Source: Bacteroidota bacterium | Lineage (GTDB): Bacteria; Bacteroidota; Bacteroidia; Cytophagales; Cyclobacteriaceae | DNA length: 64,000 nt | Reading direction: 5' to 3' | Assembly (NCBI GenBank): GCA_018266435.1 | Contig: JAFEAL010000008.1 | Location: 1 to 64,000 of the forward strand | Part shown: in pieces, positions 44,981 to 54,517 of the stretch | Position numbering within the stretch: the first letter of the stretch is position 1 | Layout of the letters: every line of letters starts with the position of its first letter | Notes under the pieces: generated by a model | Databases searched by the model: none | What the model was told of the DNA's origin: nothing | Seen by the model: the letters and a program-made list of their open reading frames with translations, nothing else | Position numbers and translations under genes: made by a program

Positions 44981-45076
44981 TTAAACGTCTGCATCATCAA
45001 TTGAGCAGTGGTAGTTCTGCGCGTTCAGTGTACCAATCGAAAGAATGGAGATGAAAATAATTATTCGGAGTGCCAT
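44981..45076 (-). pseudogene. Orphan signal peptide (remnant of an exported protein)
   Basis: ATG at 45076 opens a 31-codon frame reading MALRIIIFISILSIGTLNAQ followed by NYHCSIDDADV and TAA. This is a good Sec signal with almost no mature protein, so it is probably the 5' end of a lost exported gene, though a tiny exported peptide cannot be excluded. Confidence 0.45.
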
Positions 45077-45194
45077 ACTGAATGATTTAGGGTAAGACGC
45101 TCAGCCAAATCTTTTTGTTTCATGAAGATGGTACAAGGTGAAGTTGACAACGCCAAATCGGCAACGAGGTGTTTGAACCACGGGTTAACACACA

Positions 45195-45487
45195 CTATTT
45201 TATCAGCACTTTATCAATAGCTTCTATAAGAATTTTGTTCATGTTATCTCGTCCACCAACTATCACTTCTTTTTTTATTCCTTGCGAATCTACGATAATG
45301 TGAGTTGGGTATGAGTTGATGTTCATTTTTTTTTTGCAAATTCTTTCGCAGTGGGCAAAGCTTCATATGAAAATGAATGTGCCCTAAAAAAATGATTCAA
45401 CTTGTCCTGGTCGTTAAGAGCGGACGGCACAAAAAATATATCCGACCGATCCTTATAGTGAGCTACTGTTAAGAAGAAGACCGAAAT
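45195..45487 (-). pseudogene. TlpA/thioredoxin-like C-terminal fragment with frameshift
   Basis: On the minus strand one frame reads VAHYKDRSDIFFVPSALN, DKLNHFFRAHSFSYEALP and TAKEFAKKK, then meets TGA at a run of ten A (45335-45344). The shifted frame continues MNINSYPTHIIVDSQGIKK, VIVGGRDNMNKILIEAI and ends at 45195. Together they match the C-terminal half of TlpA-like disulfide reductases, including the cis-Pro motif SYPTHIIVD. The N-terminal part with the CxxC is missing, and a stop blocks the frame upstream. Confidence 0.75.
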
Positions 45488-45523
45488 TCAGATTAGCTCA
45501 TCGGCCTTAACCAGTCTCTTGCA

Positions 45524-46309
45524 TTAACCTTTTTCTTTTTGTGTTACGTACAACACATACCCGGCAGCCAGAAAAAAACTAGCGTACAATAGTGCCATCC
45601 AGTGAATGTTGACCGCTGGCGAGGCGGCTTTGCTGATGGTCTCACCTTTTAAATAATTATACATACAATAGGTATAAGGCAGCACATAACCGTATTTCCA
45701 AATCAGTGAACCCAGCGATGCAACCCAAAGTAGAAAACCGGCTCCAATCGAAACCAAAAAATTTTTAAACCGAAGTCCGAGCAAGTACTGCAGCGCAATG
45801 ATGGGCAGGCAATCAATAAAATAGAAAGCGTTCTCTTTCAAAAAATAAAAATAATTGATTGGTTCGGGCGGATAGGGCACTCCCTTCACTAACCAAAAAG
45901 GTATGATCACCGAAGCATAAATGCCAGCGTTAAATAAAATAAAAAACTGAACGATCATGACCACCACCACCAAAAGTTTTGAAAAAAATAAAACCGTGAG
46001 ACTAAGCGGAGCGGTATGCACTTGCTTCCATGTATTATTCTTGTACTCGATCTGGGTTATCAAACTAGTGGCCATGATTACTCCCACCGGCAATAAAAAC
46101 ATAGCCATTGATTCCCATGAATTTCTCCAGTGCCTTTCCCAGTAGTCAGTTGCCAGGTAGGCTTCTTTCAACTTACTGTGGTTGATGAGGCGGGCAACAA
46201 TAACAATGGCAGGAGTAAAAAATCCACCAATGATTACCAGCCAGGATGCCAGCGTTCTCTTTTTCTTGATCCACTCTGATTGAAAACTGTAGGTAAATGC
46301 CGCTGTCAT
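45524..46309 (-). CDS. ABC-2 type transporter permease
   Basis: A 261-residue membrane protein with six hydrophobic segments, starting at SWLVIIGGFFTPAIVIVARL and ending LLYASFFLAAGYVLYVT. The amphipathic N-terminus (FQSEWIKKKRTLASW) and the six-helix layout fit BcrB/MutE-like permeases that export peptides or antibiotics. The ATPase gene ends 2 bases upstream, so the two form one exporter. Confidence 0.85.
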   Translation of the reverse strand: MTAAFTYSFQSEWIKKKRTLASWLVIIGGFFTPAIVIVARLINHSKLKEAYLATDYWERHWRNSWESMAMFLLPVGVIMATSLITQIEYKNNTWKQVHTAPLSLTVLFFSKLLVVVVMIVQFFILFNAGIYASVIIPFWLVKGVPYPPEPINYFYFLKENAFYFIDCLPIIALQYLLGLRFKNFLVSIGAGFLLWVASLGSLIWKYGYVLPYTYCMYNYLKGETISKAASPAVNIHWMALLYASFFLAAGYVLYVTQKEKG

Positions 46310-46311
46310 CG

Positions 46312-47223
46312 TTAGTTATTTATTACGTCCATGAAAATTGTTTCGAGATCATTTTTTACAATGTTGATTGCATAGACATCAATACCTTGTTGCACTAATT
46401 GCTGGTTGAGTCGGGCTACTATTTTTTTTGAGACGACAGGAAGCACGATTTTCTCATGGCGTATTTCCGGATGGATATTGAACTCCTTAGCAATTTGCAC
46501 AGCCGCCTCTGCGTTACTTGTTTCCAGTTCAATGGATGATGATTGTAGCTGCCGGGTTTTCAATTCCTCCAGTGTGCTTTGAAACAGCATACTGCCTTTG
46601 TGCACAATTCCAACATGGGTGACCATCTTTTCAATCTCTGATAACAGATGGCTCGAGATGAGAATTGTAATTCTTTGCTCCCGGTTCAGTTTTTTTAATA
46701 ACTCTCGCACTTCAATCATGCCGTTTGGGTCAAGGCCATTAGTGGGTTCATCCAAAATCAAAAAGGATGGATTATGAAGCAATGCTATGGCAATACCTAA
46801 CCGTTGCCTCATGCCCAATGAAAATTGACTGGCCTTTTTGCTTCCCGTATTGGCTAACCCTACTAAGCTAAGCACTTCAGCTATGCGTGCTTTCGGGCAC
46901 TTGTAAATTCGCTGTAAGAGATCAAGATTTTCATAGGCTGTTAAATGGCCGTATAGGGAAGGGCTTTCAATCATTGAGCCGATCGATTTTAATAGCTCAA
47001 GCCGATGTTGATTAAAAGGTTTGTCAAAAATGAATACCTCGCCTTCTTGTACACGGAGTAACCCGAGTACTAAACGAAGTGTTGTCGTTTTGCCCGCCCC
47101 GTTCGGACCAAGGTAACCGTAGATAGAACCCCGAGGCACTTGCAAATTAATTTGGTTCAGCACTTTTTCTGATGTAGAATAATAATGCGTGAGATGCTGA
47201 GTCTGCAAACAATAAGATGTCAT
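46312..47223 (-). CDS. ABC transporter ATP-binding protein (BcrA/multidrug type)
   Basis: A 303-residue ATPase from the ATG at 47223; the upstream in-frame start would add 13 residues without support. Walker A GPNGAGKTTT, Q-loop, signature FSLGMRQRLGIA, Walker [14 protein letters not shown] and switch His (LISSHLL) are intact. The C-terminal 80 residues form the accessory domain of BcrA-like proteins. It pairs with the permease 2 bases downstream; the cargo is unknown. Confidence 0.9.
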   Translation of the reverse strand: MTSYCLQTQHLTHYYSTSEKVLNQINLQVPRGSIYGYLGPNGAGKTTTLRLVLGLLRVQEGEVFIFDKPFNQHRLELLKSIGSMIESPSLYGHLTAYENLDLLQRIYKCPKARIAEVLSLVGLANTGSKKASQFSLGMRQRLGIAIALLHNPSFLILDEPTNGLDPNGMIEVRELLKKLNREQRITILISSHLLSEIEKMVTHVGIVHKGSMLFQSTLEELKTRQLQSSSIELETSNAEAAVQIAKEFNIHPEIRHEKIVLPVVSKKIVARLNQQLVQQGIDVYAINIVKNDLETIFMDVINN

Positions 47224-47377
47224 AAAAACTTTTGTCAAAGTTGCTGAGATGACGGTGCGCAAACCAGAATGTTACAAGCCGGGCACAAACGTTTATAAAA
47301 TTCAGGTCATATTGACCTTAAAAAACTTTTAGCTCTCAGTCCTCAACTTCCAACTTCTATCTTATTTTTGCACCCTT

Positions 47378-48937
47378 ATGGCAAACGATTCTGAAAACCT
47401 TTTGAAAAAAGTGATTTCCCATGCCAAAGAGTATGGGTTTATTTTTCCTTCCAGCGAAATCTATGACGGCCTCAGTGCCGTGTACGACTACGGCCAAAAC
47501 GGGGTGGAGTTGAAAAACAACATCAAAGAATACTGGTGGAAGTTCATGACGCAACTGCACGATAACATTGTGGGCATTGATGCGGCCATTTTTATGCACC
47601 CCACCACGTGGAAGGCCAGCGGGCACGTTGATGCCTTTAACGACCCGATGATTGATAACAAAGACTCGAAGAAACGCTACCGGGCCGATGTGCTGGTGGA
47701 AGACGCCATCGGTAAAATGGAAGAAAAAATTGAAAAAGAAATAGAGAAAGCAGCAAAACGTTTTGGCGATTCGTTTGATAAAAAAATGTTTGCCGAAACC
47801 AATCCGCGCGTGTTGGAATACCAAAAGAAAATTGACGTAGCCAACGAGCGGCTGAAGTCGGCAATGAGTGCCAACGACATGGCTGCTATGAAACAACTGA
47901 TCGTGGATTTAGAAATCAATGATCCAATCAGCGGCACTAAAAATTGGACTGACGTGCGCCAGTTCAATTTGATGTTTTCTACCGAGATGGGTTCTGTAGC
48001 TGATGACGCAAACAAAATTTATTTAAGACCTGAAACAGCTCAGGGAATTTTTGTGAATTTTCTGAATGTGCAAAAAACCGGAAGGATGAAAATCCCTTTT
48101 GGTATAGCTCAGATTGGCAAAGCATTTCGCAATGAAATTGTGGCTCGCCAGTTTATTTTCCGTATGCGTGAGTTTGAGCAAATGGAGATGCAATACTTTG
48201 TGAAGCCGGGCACCGAGATGGAGGCGTATGACTTCTGGAAAGCGAAGCGGTTGAAATGGCATCAGGCATTAGGGCTGGGTACAGAAAACTATCGTTACCA
48301 CGACCACTTGAACTTAGCACACTATGCCAACGCTGCGTGCGATATTCAGTTTAACTTTCCGATGGGTTTTAAAGAATTGGAAGGCATCCATAGCCGAACA
48401 GACTTTGATTTGAAGAGCCACGAAAAATTTTCAGGCAAGAAGTTGCAATATTTTGATTCAGAGAGCAACACAAACTATGTTCCGTTTGTAGTAGAAACTT
48501 CTGTGGGGTTAGACAGGATGTTCTTATCCATTTTATCAATCGCTTACAAAGAAGAAAAAATTTCTGGTGCAGATGGCGAAGAAGGAGGCGAGCGCGTGGT
48601 GCTTTCCATTCCTCCTGCATTGGCTCCGTACAAAATGGCGGTGTTGCCGTTGGTGAAGAAAGATGGCTTGCCCGAGAAAGCCGAAGAGGTGATGAATTTA
48701 TTAAAGCACGATTTTCGTTGCTACTACGAAGACAAAGACACCATTGGCAGAAGATACAGACGCATGGATGCAATTGGCACTCCGTACTGTATCACGATAG
48801 ATCATCAAACATTGCAAGATAACACGGTAACGATTCGTGAGCGCGATACAATGAAGCAGGAACGGATTTCCATTTTATCGGTAAAAGAAAAAATTCAGAA
48901 ACTGGTTTCAATTACAGAGCTGCTGAAGAAAATCTAA
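47378..48937 (+). CDS. glyS: Glycine--tRNA ligase (eukaryotic/archaeal-type alpha2)
   Basis: A 519-residue class II aminoacyl-tRNA synthetase that charges tRNA-Gly. The N-terminus (GFIFPSSEIYDGLSAVYDYG) and MHPTTWKASGHVDAFNDPM are typical of the single-chain enzyme. Motif 2 is FRNEIVARQFIFRMREFEQ, with the preceding LRPETAQGIF; motif 3 lies around VETSVGLDRMFL. The anticodon-binding domain occupies about 405-510 (APYKMAVLPLV, IGRRYRRMDAIGTPYCITI). Length is normal. It is divergent from the ABC exporter genes. Confidence 0.96.
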   Translation: MANDSENLLKKVISHAKEYGFIFPSSEIYDGLSAVYDYGQNGVELKNNIKEYWWKFMTQLHDNIVGIDAAIFMHPTTWKASGHVDAFNDPMIDNKDSKKRYRADVLVEDAIGKMEEKIEKEIEKAAKRFGDSFDKKMFAETNPRVLEYQKKIDVANERLKSAMSANDMAAMKQLIVDLEINDPISGTKNWTDVRQFNLMFSTEMGSVADDANKIYLRPETAQGIFVNFLNVQKTGRMKIPFGIAQIGKAFRNEIVARQFIFRMREFEQMEMQYFVKPGTEMEAYDFWKAKRLKWHQALGLGTENYRYHDHLNLAHYANAACDIQFNFPMGFKELEGIHSRTDFDLKSHEKFSGKKLQYFDSESNTNYVPFVVETSVGLDRMFLSILSIAYKEEKISGADGEEGGERVVLSIPPALAPYKMAVLPLVKKDGLPEKAEEVMNLLKHDFRCYYEDKDTIGRRYRRMDAIGTPYCITIDHQTLQDNTVTIRERDTMKQERISILSVKEKIQKLVSITELLKKI

Positions 48938-49050
48938 TTACTTTGTCTTTCTCTTCGTTCTTAGCGTGTTGAATTGTTTTTTAATCGCAAGGTGTACAAA
49001 GGTTCGCAGAGCAATAAATTAGTACTTCGAAATTTTTAATTCTAAAGTCA

Positions 49051-50367
49051 TTGAACTGGTCACAACTCCTTTCCCCACAACGGCTTCAATCAAAAACCGA
49101 TTGGCACGATCAATCGCGCAGTGCTTTTGAGCAGGATTATGATCGAATAATTTTTTCGCATCCGTTTCGCAGACTGCAAGACAAAACACAAGTGCATCCG
49201 CTGCCGGTAGAAGATTTTGTTCACACCCGGTTGACGCACAGTCTTGAAGTTTCGAGCGTGGGAAGATCGTTGGGTAAAAAAGTGGGAGAAGAAATTGTCA
49301 AGAGACACACGTTGTTAAAAGAAAATTTTTCATTGTTTGATTTTGGTGCGATTGTGGCGGCCGCTTCACTCGCACACGATTTGGGCAACCCCCCGTTTGG
49401 TCATGCCGGTGAAGAGGCCATTTCCGATTTTTTTATTCATCACCCGATAGGCCAATCGTTAAAACCATTGGTAACCGAAAGTGAGTGGGCTGATCTTACC
49501 AAATTTGAAGGCAACGCGCAGGGTTTCCGATTATTAAACCAGCAACAATTTGGACTTAAGCTCACAGCGGCTACGCTCGGGGCATTTACCAAATATCCTT
49601 GTGCGGCCCATTTTCCCGAGCGAAACAAACTGAAGAAGAGTCAGAAAAAGTATGGATATTTTGATTCGGAAAAAGAAATTTTTTCATCTGCAGCCGAGCA
49701 GCTTGGCTTGATAAAATTTCAGAACGGAGCTTGGTGTCGCCACCCGCTTGCTTTTTTAGTAGAGGCAGCCGATGATATATGTTATGGCATTATCGATTTG
49801 GAAGACGGCTGTCGCCTGGGACTGATCAGTGAAAAAGAAACGGTGGAGCTAATGGCTTCAATTTTAAAAGAACAGTTCAATACAGAAAAATTAAATCGGC
49901 TTAGTGGCCTAACTGAAAAACTGGGTGTACTGCGTGCACTCACCATCAATAAATTGGTAGACGAATGTGTGGAGGTATTTTTGGGTGAAGAAAATGCAGT
50001 TCTTGAAGGAAAATTTGATCAGGCACTGACGGATGTAATCCCTTCGGCTGAGGGATTGAAGACCATTTCAAAAATTTCTGTCGAAAAAATTTACCATGCC
50101 CGCACTGTGGTGGAAATTGAAGCCAGTGGCCATGCCGTGCTGCCGGGGTTATTGAATGAGTTTGTTTCGGCAGGACAGGCATTACAAAAAAATAAACTGA
50201 CCATCAAACAAAAAAACCTGTTGTATTTATTGCCCGAAGAAATACGTGGGGCAATTCAGCAGCAAGCTGAAAAAACCTATCCTGTACTTCGCTCTGTAAT
50301 TGATTTTGTTTCGGGATTAACCGATCGGCACGCGTTGAGCCTTTTCCGAAAAATCAATGGCTTTTAG
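49051..50367 (+). CDS. dgt: Deoxyguanosinetriphosphate triphosphohydrolase (dGTPase)
   Basis: A 438-residue HD-domain enzyme that splits dGTP into deoxyguanosine and triphosphate, tuning dNTP pools. The N-terminus MNWSQLLSPQRL and FSHPFRRLQDKTQVHPLP are typical of the family. Metal ligands are seen in RLTHSLEVS (His) and AHDLGNPPFGHAGE (His-Asp), with a later Asp in ADDICYGIIDLEDG. The start codon is TTG at 49051; no in-frame ATG precedes the conserved N-terminus. Length fits the Bacteroidota type. Confidence 0.9.
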   Translation: MNWSQLLSPQRLQSKTDWHDQSRSAFEQDYDRIIFSHPFRRLQDKTQVHPLPVEDFVHTRLTHSLEVSSVGRSLGKKVGEEIVKRHTLLKENFSLFDFGAIVAAASLAHDLGNPPFGHAGEEAISDFFIHHPIGQSLKPLVTESEWADLTKFEGNAQGFRLLNQQQFGLKLTAATLGAFTKYPCAAHFPERNKLKKSQKKYGYFDSEKEIFSSAAEQLGLIKFQNGAWCRHPLAFLVEAADDICYGIIDLEDGCRLGLISEKETVELMASILKEQFNTEKLNRLSGLTEKLGVLRALTINKLVDECVEVFLGEENAVLEGKFDQALTDVIPSAEGLKTISKISVEKIYHARTVVEIEASGHAVLPGLLNEFVSAGQALQKNKLTIKQKNLLYLLPEEIRGAIQQQAEKTYPVLRSVIDFVSGLTDRHALSLFRKINGF

Positions 50368-50769
50368 TTTGTTGCGTGAAATAATTGATGACTAAAATCG
50401 CCAGGCAAAATCATCGACCCTAACAACTCATGGCTTTCTTTGATGTACGGATTTTCATTTTGGCCATCTCTTCCATAAGCTCAGAATAATCGCCTGACGT
50501 AGGCCAAACCCTTACGCAAAGAAAAAGCAACGCACCGTAAGCTAATAAAGCCAAAGCCCAAAGGAGTTGAGCTAGTTGCGTTCCTAAAAATGTCAGCTGC
50601 GCATAACGGGGCCATCGAGCCGTAAATCAAAATCCGTAGCTAAGGATGAGGGTACTGTAGGGCTGCAAACCCAAGAAATATAAAGGCAAATAAGCCGCTG
50701 AATATCTTCATCCCAAAAAAGTTGATGGCCCAAATTTGGTTTCTTAACTTGCGCTGCAAAGTCAAATAC
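50368..50769. other. Gene-free gap holding a decayed membrane-protein gene
   Basis: No intact reading frame. Minus-strand frames at 50387-50711 carry recognisable pieces of one small membrane protein; nothing else is seen. Confidence 0.65.
50387..50711 (-). pseudogene. TMEM220-like small membrane protein, frameshifted
   Basis: From the ATG at 50711 the frame reads MKIFSGLFAFIFLGFAALQY then PHP and TAG (50640-50642). The next pieces lie in other frames: ILIYGSMAPLCAA, then QLLWALALLAYGALLFLCV, with a final ESHELLGSMILPGDF. The order and the FAALQYxxP, IYGSMA and ELLG pieces resemble the TMEM220-like family, about 115 residues, so I read it as a gene broken by a stop and two or more frameshifts. 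Confidence 0.6.
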
Positions 50770-52050
50770 ATGGAAGCTTACGGAAAAATATTGCTCATAG
50801 CTATGCCCGCCTTTTTGATTCTGGTGCTGATTGAAAAATGGTACGGATGGATGAAAGGAAAAGACACAGTGCGGCAAAACGACATGATTTCAAGCCTTAG
50901 TTCGGGTGTAACCAATGTTACCAAAGATGTGCTGGGCATTGGCTTGGTGATCATCTCTTACCAATGGATGGTGGATAAAATTGCACTCGTGCATTTTCAG
51001 GCCACAGGGGTAGTTTATGTCATTGCATTTTTCGCCATTGATTTTGCCGGCTACTGGGTTCACCGCCTGCAACACGAATACAATCTGTTTTGGAATGCTC
51101 ACATCATTCACCACAGCAGCGAAGAATTTAATTTAGCCTGTGCCCTAAGACAAACCATTTCTACACTCATTAAAGTAGCTGCTATTTTTCTTCTGCCTGC
51201 TGCTTTGCTTGGTGTTCCTACGCAGGTGATTGCTCTTGTTGCCCCGTTGCATTTGTTTGCTCAGTTTTGGTACCACACACAACACATCGGACGGCTGGGG
51301 TTTCTTGAAAAAATCATCGTAACCCCATCGCACCACCGGGTGCATCACGCCATCAATCCTGAATACTTAGACAAAAATTATTCACAGATTTTTATTTTTT
51401 GGGATAAACTTTTTGGAACCTACCAGGAAGAAATGCCCCATGTGCCACCGGTGTATGGTGTAACACGACCTGTTCAAACCTGGAACCCCATCAAAATAAA
51501 CTTTATGCACGTGTGGCTGCTGATCCAAGATGCCTGGCATACCAATAGTTTGAAAGACAAACTGCGGATATGGTTTATGCCACTGGGCTGGCGGCCGGCC
51601 GATGTAGTTGAAAAATATCCGGTTTATAAAATTAATGATGTATATAATTATGAAAAATATAATCCAAAAGTTTCTTCGGCTGTAATCGTTTGGAGTTGGG
51701 TGCAGATGTTGTTCATGCTCTTGATGGTAAGTTATTTGTTTGGAAATATTGCCAAGATTGGCTCACCCGGAATTTTTTGGTACGGAGCTTTTATTTTTCT
51801 GATGGTTTACGCGTACACCGAGTTACTGGACAAGAATCGGTTTGCCTATTTGTGGGAGTTAGCAAAAAACAGCTTAGGTGCTTACCTGATCTGGAAAAAT
51901 GGAGGATGGTTTGGAGCTAATTCTGTGTTTCTGTTTGCCGATACGCTTGTTATATTCTACTTGGCTATTTCTTCACTTATCGTGATCTATTTTTGTCTAA
52001 ATCTGTCTCCTGAGCCTATGAGGCAGACCTCAGTAAGTTCGGCTCGCTGA
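50770..52050 (+). CDS. Sterol desaturase/fatty acid hydroxylase family membrane protein
   Basis: A 426-residue integral membrane di-iron enzyme, from the ATG at 50770; the upstream in-frame start adds 16 residues without support. The His clusters of the superfamily are HRLQHE, HIIHHSSEEFN and HHRVHHAIN (about 97-215), between hydrophobic helices. The C-terminal 150 residues add four more membrane helices not present in the minimal family. Bacterial members modify lipids; the substrate is not readable. It converges with the acyl-CoA oxidase-like gene. Confidence 0.9.
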   Translation: MEAYGKILLIAMPAFLILVLIEKWYGWMKGKDTVRQNDMISSLSSGVTNVTKDVLGIGLVIISYQWMVDKIALVHFQATGVVYVIAFFAIDFAGYWVHRLQHEYNLFWNAHIIHHSSEEFNLACALRQTISTLIKVAAIFLLPAALLGVPTQVIALVAPLHLFAQFWYHTQHIGRLGFLEKIIVTPSHHRVHHAINPEYLDKNYSQIFIFWDKLFGTYQEEMPHVPPVYGVTRPVQTWNPIKINFMHVWLLIQDAWHTNSLKDKLRIWFMPLGWRPADVVEKYPVYKINDVYNYEKYNPKVSSAVIVWSWVQMLFMLLMVSYLFGNIAKIGSPGIFWYGAFIFLMVYAYTELLDKNRFAYLWELAKNSLGAYLIWKNGGWFGANSVFLFADTLVIFYLAISSLIVIYFCLNLSPEPMRQTSVSSAR

Positions 52051-52056
52051 TGTTTT

Positions 52057-54354
52057 TCAATTTACTCCTGCAATGGGTGCCGCCAGGCAGCTATCGGGAA
52101 TAGCAAATGCGCGCACTAACGGAACAGCGTCTTGCCTCACCTCCCAGCAAAGCTGGTTGAGCATTTTTCGGATGGCTTTTGTTTTCACACCTTCCATATA
52201 GCCTTGTTCCAGGTACCACCCTTTATTTTTGTCGAGTTGATTAAGTGCAAACAAAGCACAGAGTTTTTTTAGTATTGCCTGGCAGTTTTTGTCTGCGGTG
52301 TTGTTTACCTGCTCGATAAATTTCTCTAGTACAATGCGCTCGATGTAGGCAAACCCAACTTGCACCAGGTGATGTTGTGAAACATTGAAGGCATCGAACG
52401 AATCCATTCCGTCATCGATGTGGCGCTTCAATCGCTTGGCTGCCGAGGTGAGAATGTTTCGTTCTCGGTACCTGAATGCATCCCGGTGAAATTCCGGATC
52501 GAGCAAATGTGCATCCTCCGTATTTCGAATGATGATTGGGTTCAGTTCTGTAATGGAAGTTTTTGCCTGGTCAGTAACATAATTCAGGATGCCAAGCAAA
52601 TTCATGTGTGCAAATTCTTGTTTAAACTCGGTGAGCCGGCTTTTAGCTACCAGTTGCATCAGCACCGTGTTGTCACCTTCAAACGTGGTAAAAATATCGG
52701 TATCATTTTTCAGTGCATCAATCCGGTTTTCAGACATGTATCCTTTTCCGCCACAACATTCGCGGCACTCTTGAAGGGTAGCGGTTGCATTCCATGTAGC
52801 AAATGCTTTCAGCCCGGCTGCAAGTGCTTCAATTTCCTGCATCTCATTTTCCTTGCGATTTAAAAACCGGGTAGTCAGATATTGCAATGAAAAATGCAAG
52901 GCATACACATTGGCGAGATAAGGCATTAGTCTTCGTTGGTGTGTTCTGTAATTCAAAATGGGAACTTCAGGTGCTCCTTCAGGACCAAATTGTTTTCGCT
53001 GGTCTGCGTAGGTGATTGCAATGGCCAGCCCGGATTTAGAGGCACTGAGGCCGGCACGGGGAATGCCGATTCTTCCGCCTACCAGTGTGCCCAGCATAGT
53101 AAAAAACCTGCGGTTGTCACTGGCAATGGTGCTTGCAAATTTTCCGTCTTCGGTGATTTGCATGTATTTATCGAGGAGGTTTTCTACCGGCACACTCACT
53201 TGGGTAAACTCAATTTTCCCATTGTCCACTCCGTTCAATCCCATTTTTCTTCCACAGTCTTCAATGGTAATTCCAGAAAGGGTATTCCCTTTTTTGTCAC
53301 GCAGCGGAACGATTACAGCGCAAACGCCATAATCTTTTCCCTCCACTATCAGTTTGGCAAATACCGTTGCTGTTTGTCCGTGCAAGGCCGCATTACCGAT
53401 AAATTCTTTTCGTGCATTTTTATGCGGGGTATGGACTGTAATTGTTTTGGTTGGATGGTTGTAAGTGGCGGTAGTCTCAACACCCTTTACGTTTGATCCG
53501 TGATGGATTTCGGTCATGGCAAAACAACCCGGCAGTTGCAGCGTACCAATGTCTTTCAAATACTTTTTGTGGTGTTTTTCTGTTCCCAGAAAATAAACAC
53601 TCATGCCCCACAATCCAAATTGCACACCAAACTTTACCACCAAACTCAGGTCATGGTAACTCAGTGTTTCCATGATGGCGAAATACGAATCCATGTCATT
53701 TTGCCCGCCATACTCTTTGGGGTAAGCAATGATGCCAAAACCCTGATCGGCCAGCAGGTGTGTCCACTGAAGCACCTTTGCCCGGTACAGTGGCAGGTTG
53801 CCCGGATCGATGTAGCGAAATTCCGGATCATCTAAAACGGTTTTCACTTTGCGGATGATCTCAGTATTTTTTCCGTCTAAAATTTTTGTCATGGCCTCCA
53901 CATCAAACGTCTGGTGTGTGGTGAGCTGTTGCGTAACGGAGTCGCGTTTGCCTGACTGAAAATTATACGCGGCTTCATGGCTGATAAACCCCAGCGTTGC
54001 TTCAATGTTGCCAAGTGCTTTGCGTTCTTTCAAAAGTTCTGCTGAAACAGCTCCGTGCATGTGGGCCAGCTGAAACCCGATGTCAACCAAACTTTTTCCA
54101 TCGGTTTGATCAGCTGCCTTTTTAATTTCTTCTTTCCACTCCATCAGGTCTTCTACTGACGGTGGTTGCAAAGGATTGATCTGCGAATGCAAAAAATTTC
54201 TCTCGTCATCGCTGAGCCAATGCTGGTTGTCAATCAGCCCCTCGATGGTAGAAACTTCGCTGGGGGTAAGTACAGCATCAGACCATACAGTATAAAACAA
54301 CGGAAGAAAAGCGAACAATGACGGATTAGATTGGAGATGAGGAGAACGTAGCAT
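52057..54354 (-). CDS. Acyl-CoA dehydrogenase/oxidase family protein
   Basis: A 765-residue flavoenzyme from the ATG at 54354; the upstream frame has no support. Conserved parts are LADQGFGIIAYPKEYGGQND, FAMTEIHHGSNVKGVETTAT, FIGNAALHGQTATVFA, GLNGVDNGKIEFTQV, DQRKQFGP and CCGGKGYMSENRI, all typical of the acyl-CoA oxidase branch with a fused C-terminal domain. It introduces a double bond at C2-C3 of acyl-CoA in fatty acid breakdown. It is divergent from the RND exporter. Confidence 0.92.
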   Translation of the reverse strand: MLRSPHLQSNPSLFAFLPLFYTVWSDAVLTPSEVSTIEGLIDNQHWLSDDERNFLHSQINPLQPPSVEDLMEWKEEIKKAADQTDGKSLVDIGFQLAHMHGAVSAELLKERKALGNIEATLGFISHEAAYNFQSGKRDSVTQQLTTHQTFDVEAMTKILDGKNTEIIRKVKTVLDDPEFRYIDPGNLPLYRAKVLQWTHLLADQGFGIIAYPKEYGGQNDMDSYFAIMETLSYHDLSLVVKFGVQFGLWGMSVYFLGTEKHHKKYLKDIGTLQLPGCFAMTEIHHGSNVKGVETTATYNHPTKTITVHTPHKNARKEFIGNAALHGQTATVFAKLIVEGKDYGVCAVIVPLRDKKGNTLSGITIEDCGRKMGLNGVDNGKIEFTQVSVPVENLLDKYMQITEDGKFASTIASDNRRFFTMLGTLVGGRIGIPRAGLSASKSGLAIAITYADQRKQFGPEGAPEVPILNYRTHQRRLMPYLANVYALHFSLQYLTTRFLNRKENEMQEIEALAAGLKAFATWNATATLQECRECCGGKGYMSENRIDALKNDTDIFTTFEGDNTVLMQLVAKSRLTEFKQEFAHMNLLGILNYVTDQAKTSITELNPIIIRNTEDAHLLDPEFHRDAFRYRERNILTSAAKRLKRHIDDGMDSFDAFNVSQHHLVQVGFAYIERIVLEKFIEQVNNTADKNCQAILKKLCALFALNQLDKNKGWYLEQGYMEGVKTKAIRKMLNQLCWEVRQDAVPLVRAFAIPDSCLAAPIAGVN

Positions 54355-54517
54355 AGCCGTTGGGTTTAGTTCAAAGATAAGCCGTTGCTTTGGTAATTGG
54401 TTGATAGGAAGCCCAGATGATGGGTAAATTTTGATGATCTGCACGGTTAACGAATTATCAAATTACCCAATCACCGAATTGCACTTTTTCTTAGTTTTAC
54501 CCTTTAATTCTTTTTTC

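Larger units (their letters stand above)
44910..45523. other. Decayed stretch between the peptidase and ABC exporter
   Basis: No intact gene. It contains an orphan signal-peptide ORF (44981-45076) and a frameshifted thioredoxin-like fragment (45195-45487), both on the minus strand, with about 120 bases of unassigned sequence between them. Confidence 0.7.

Noticed and set aside
52420-53835. Plus-strand frames opposite the acyl-CoA oxidase-like gene
   Set aside because: Antisense shadows; the minus-strand product matches its family along its length.
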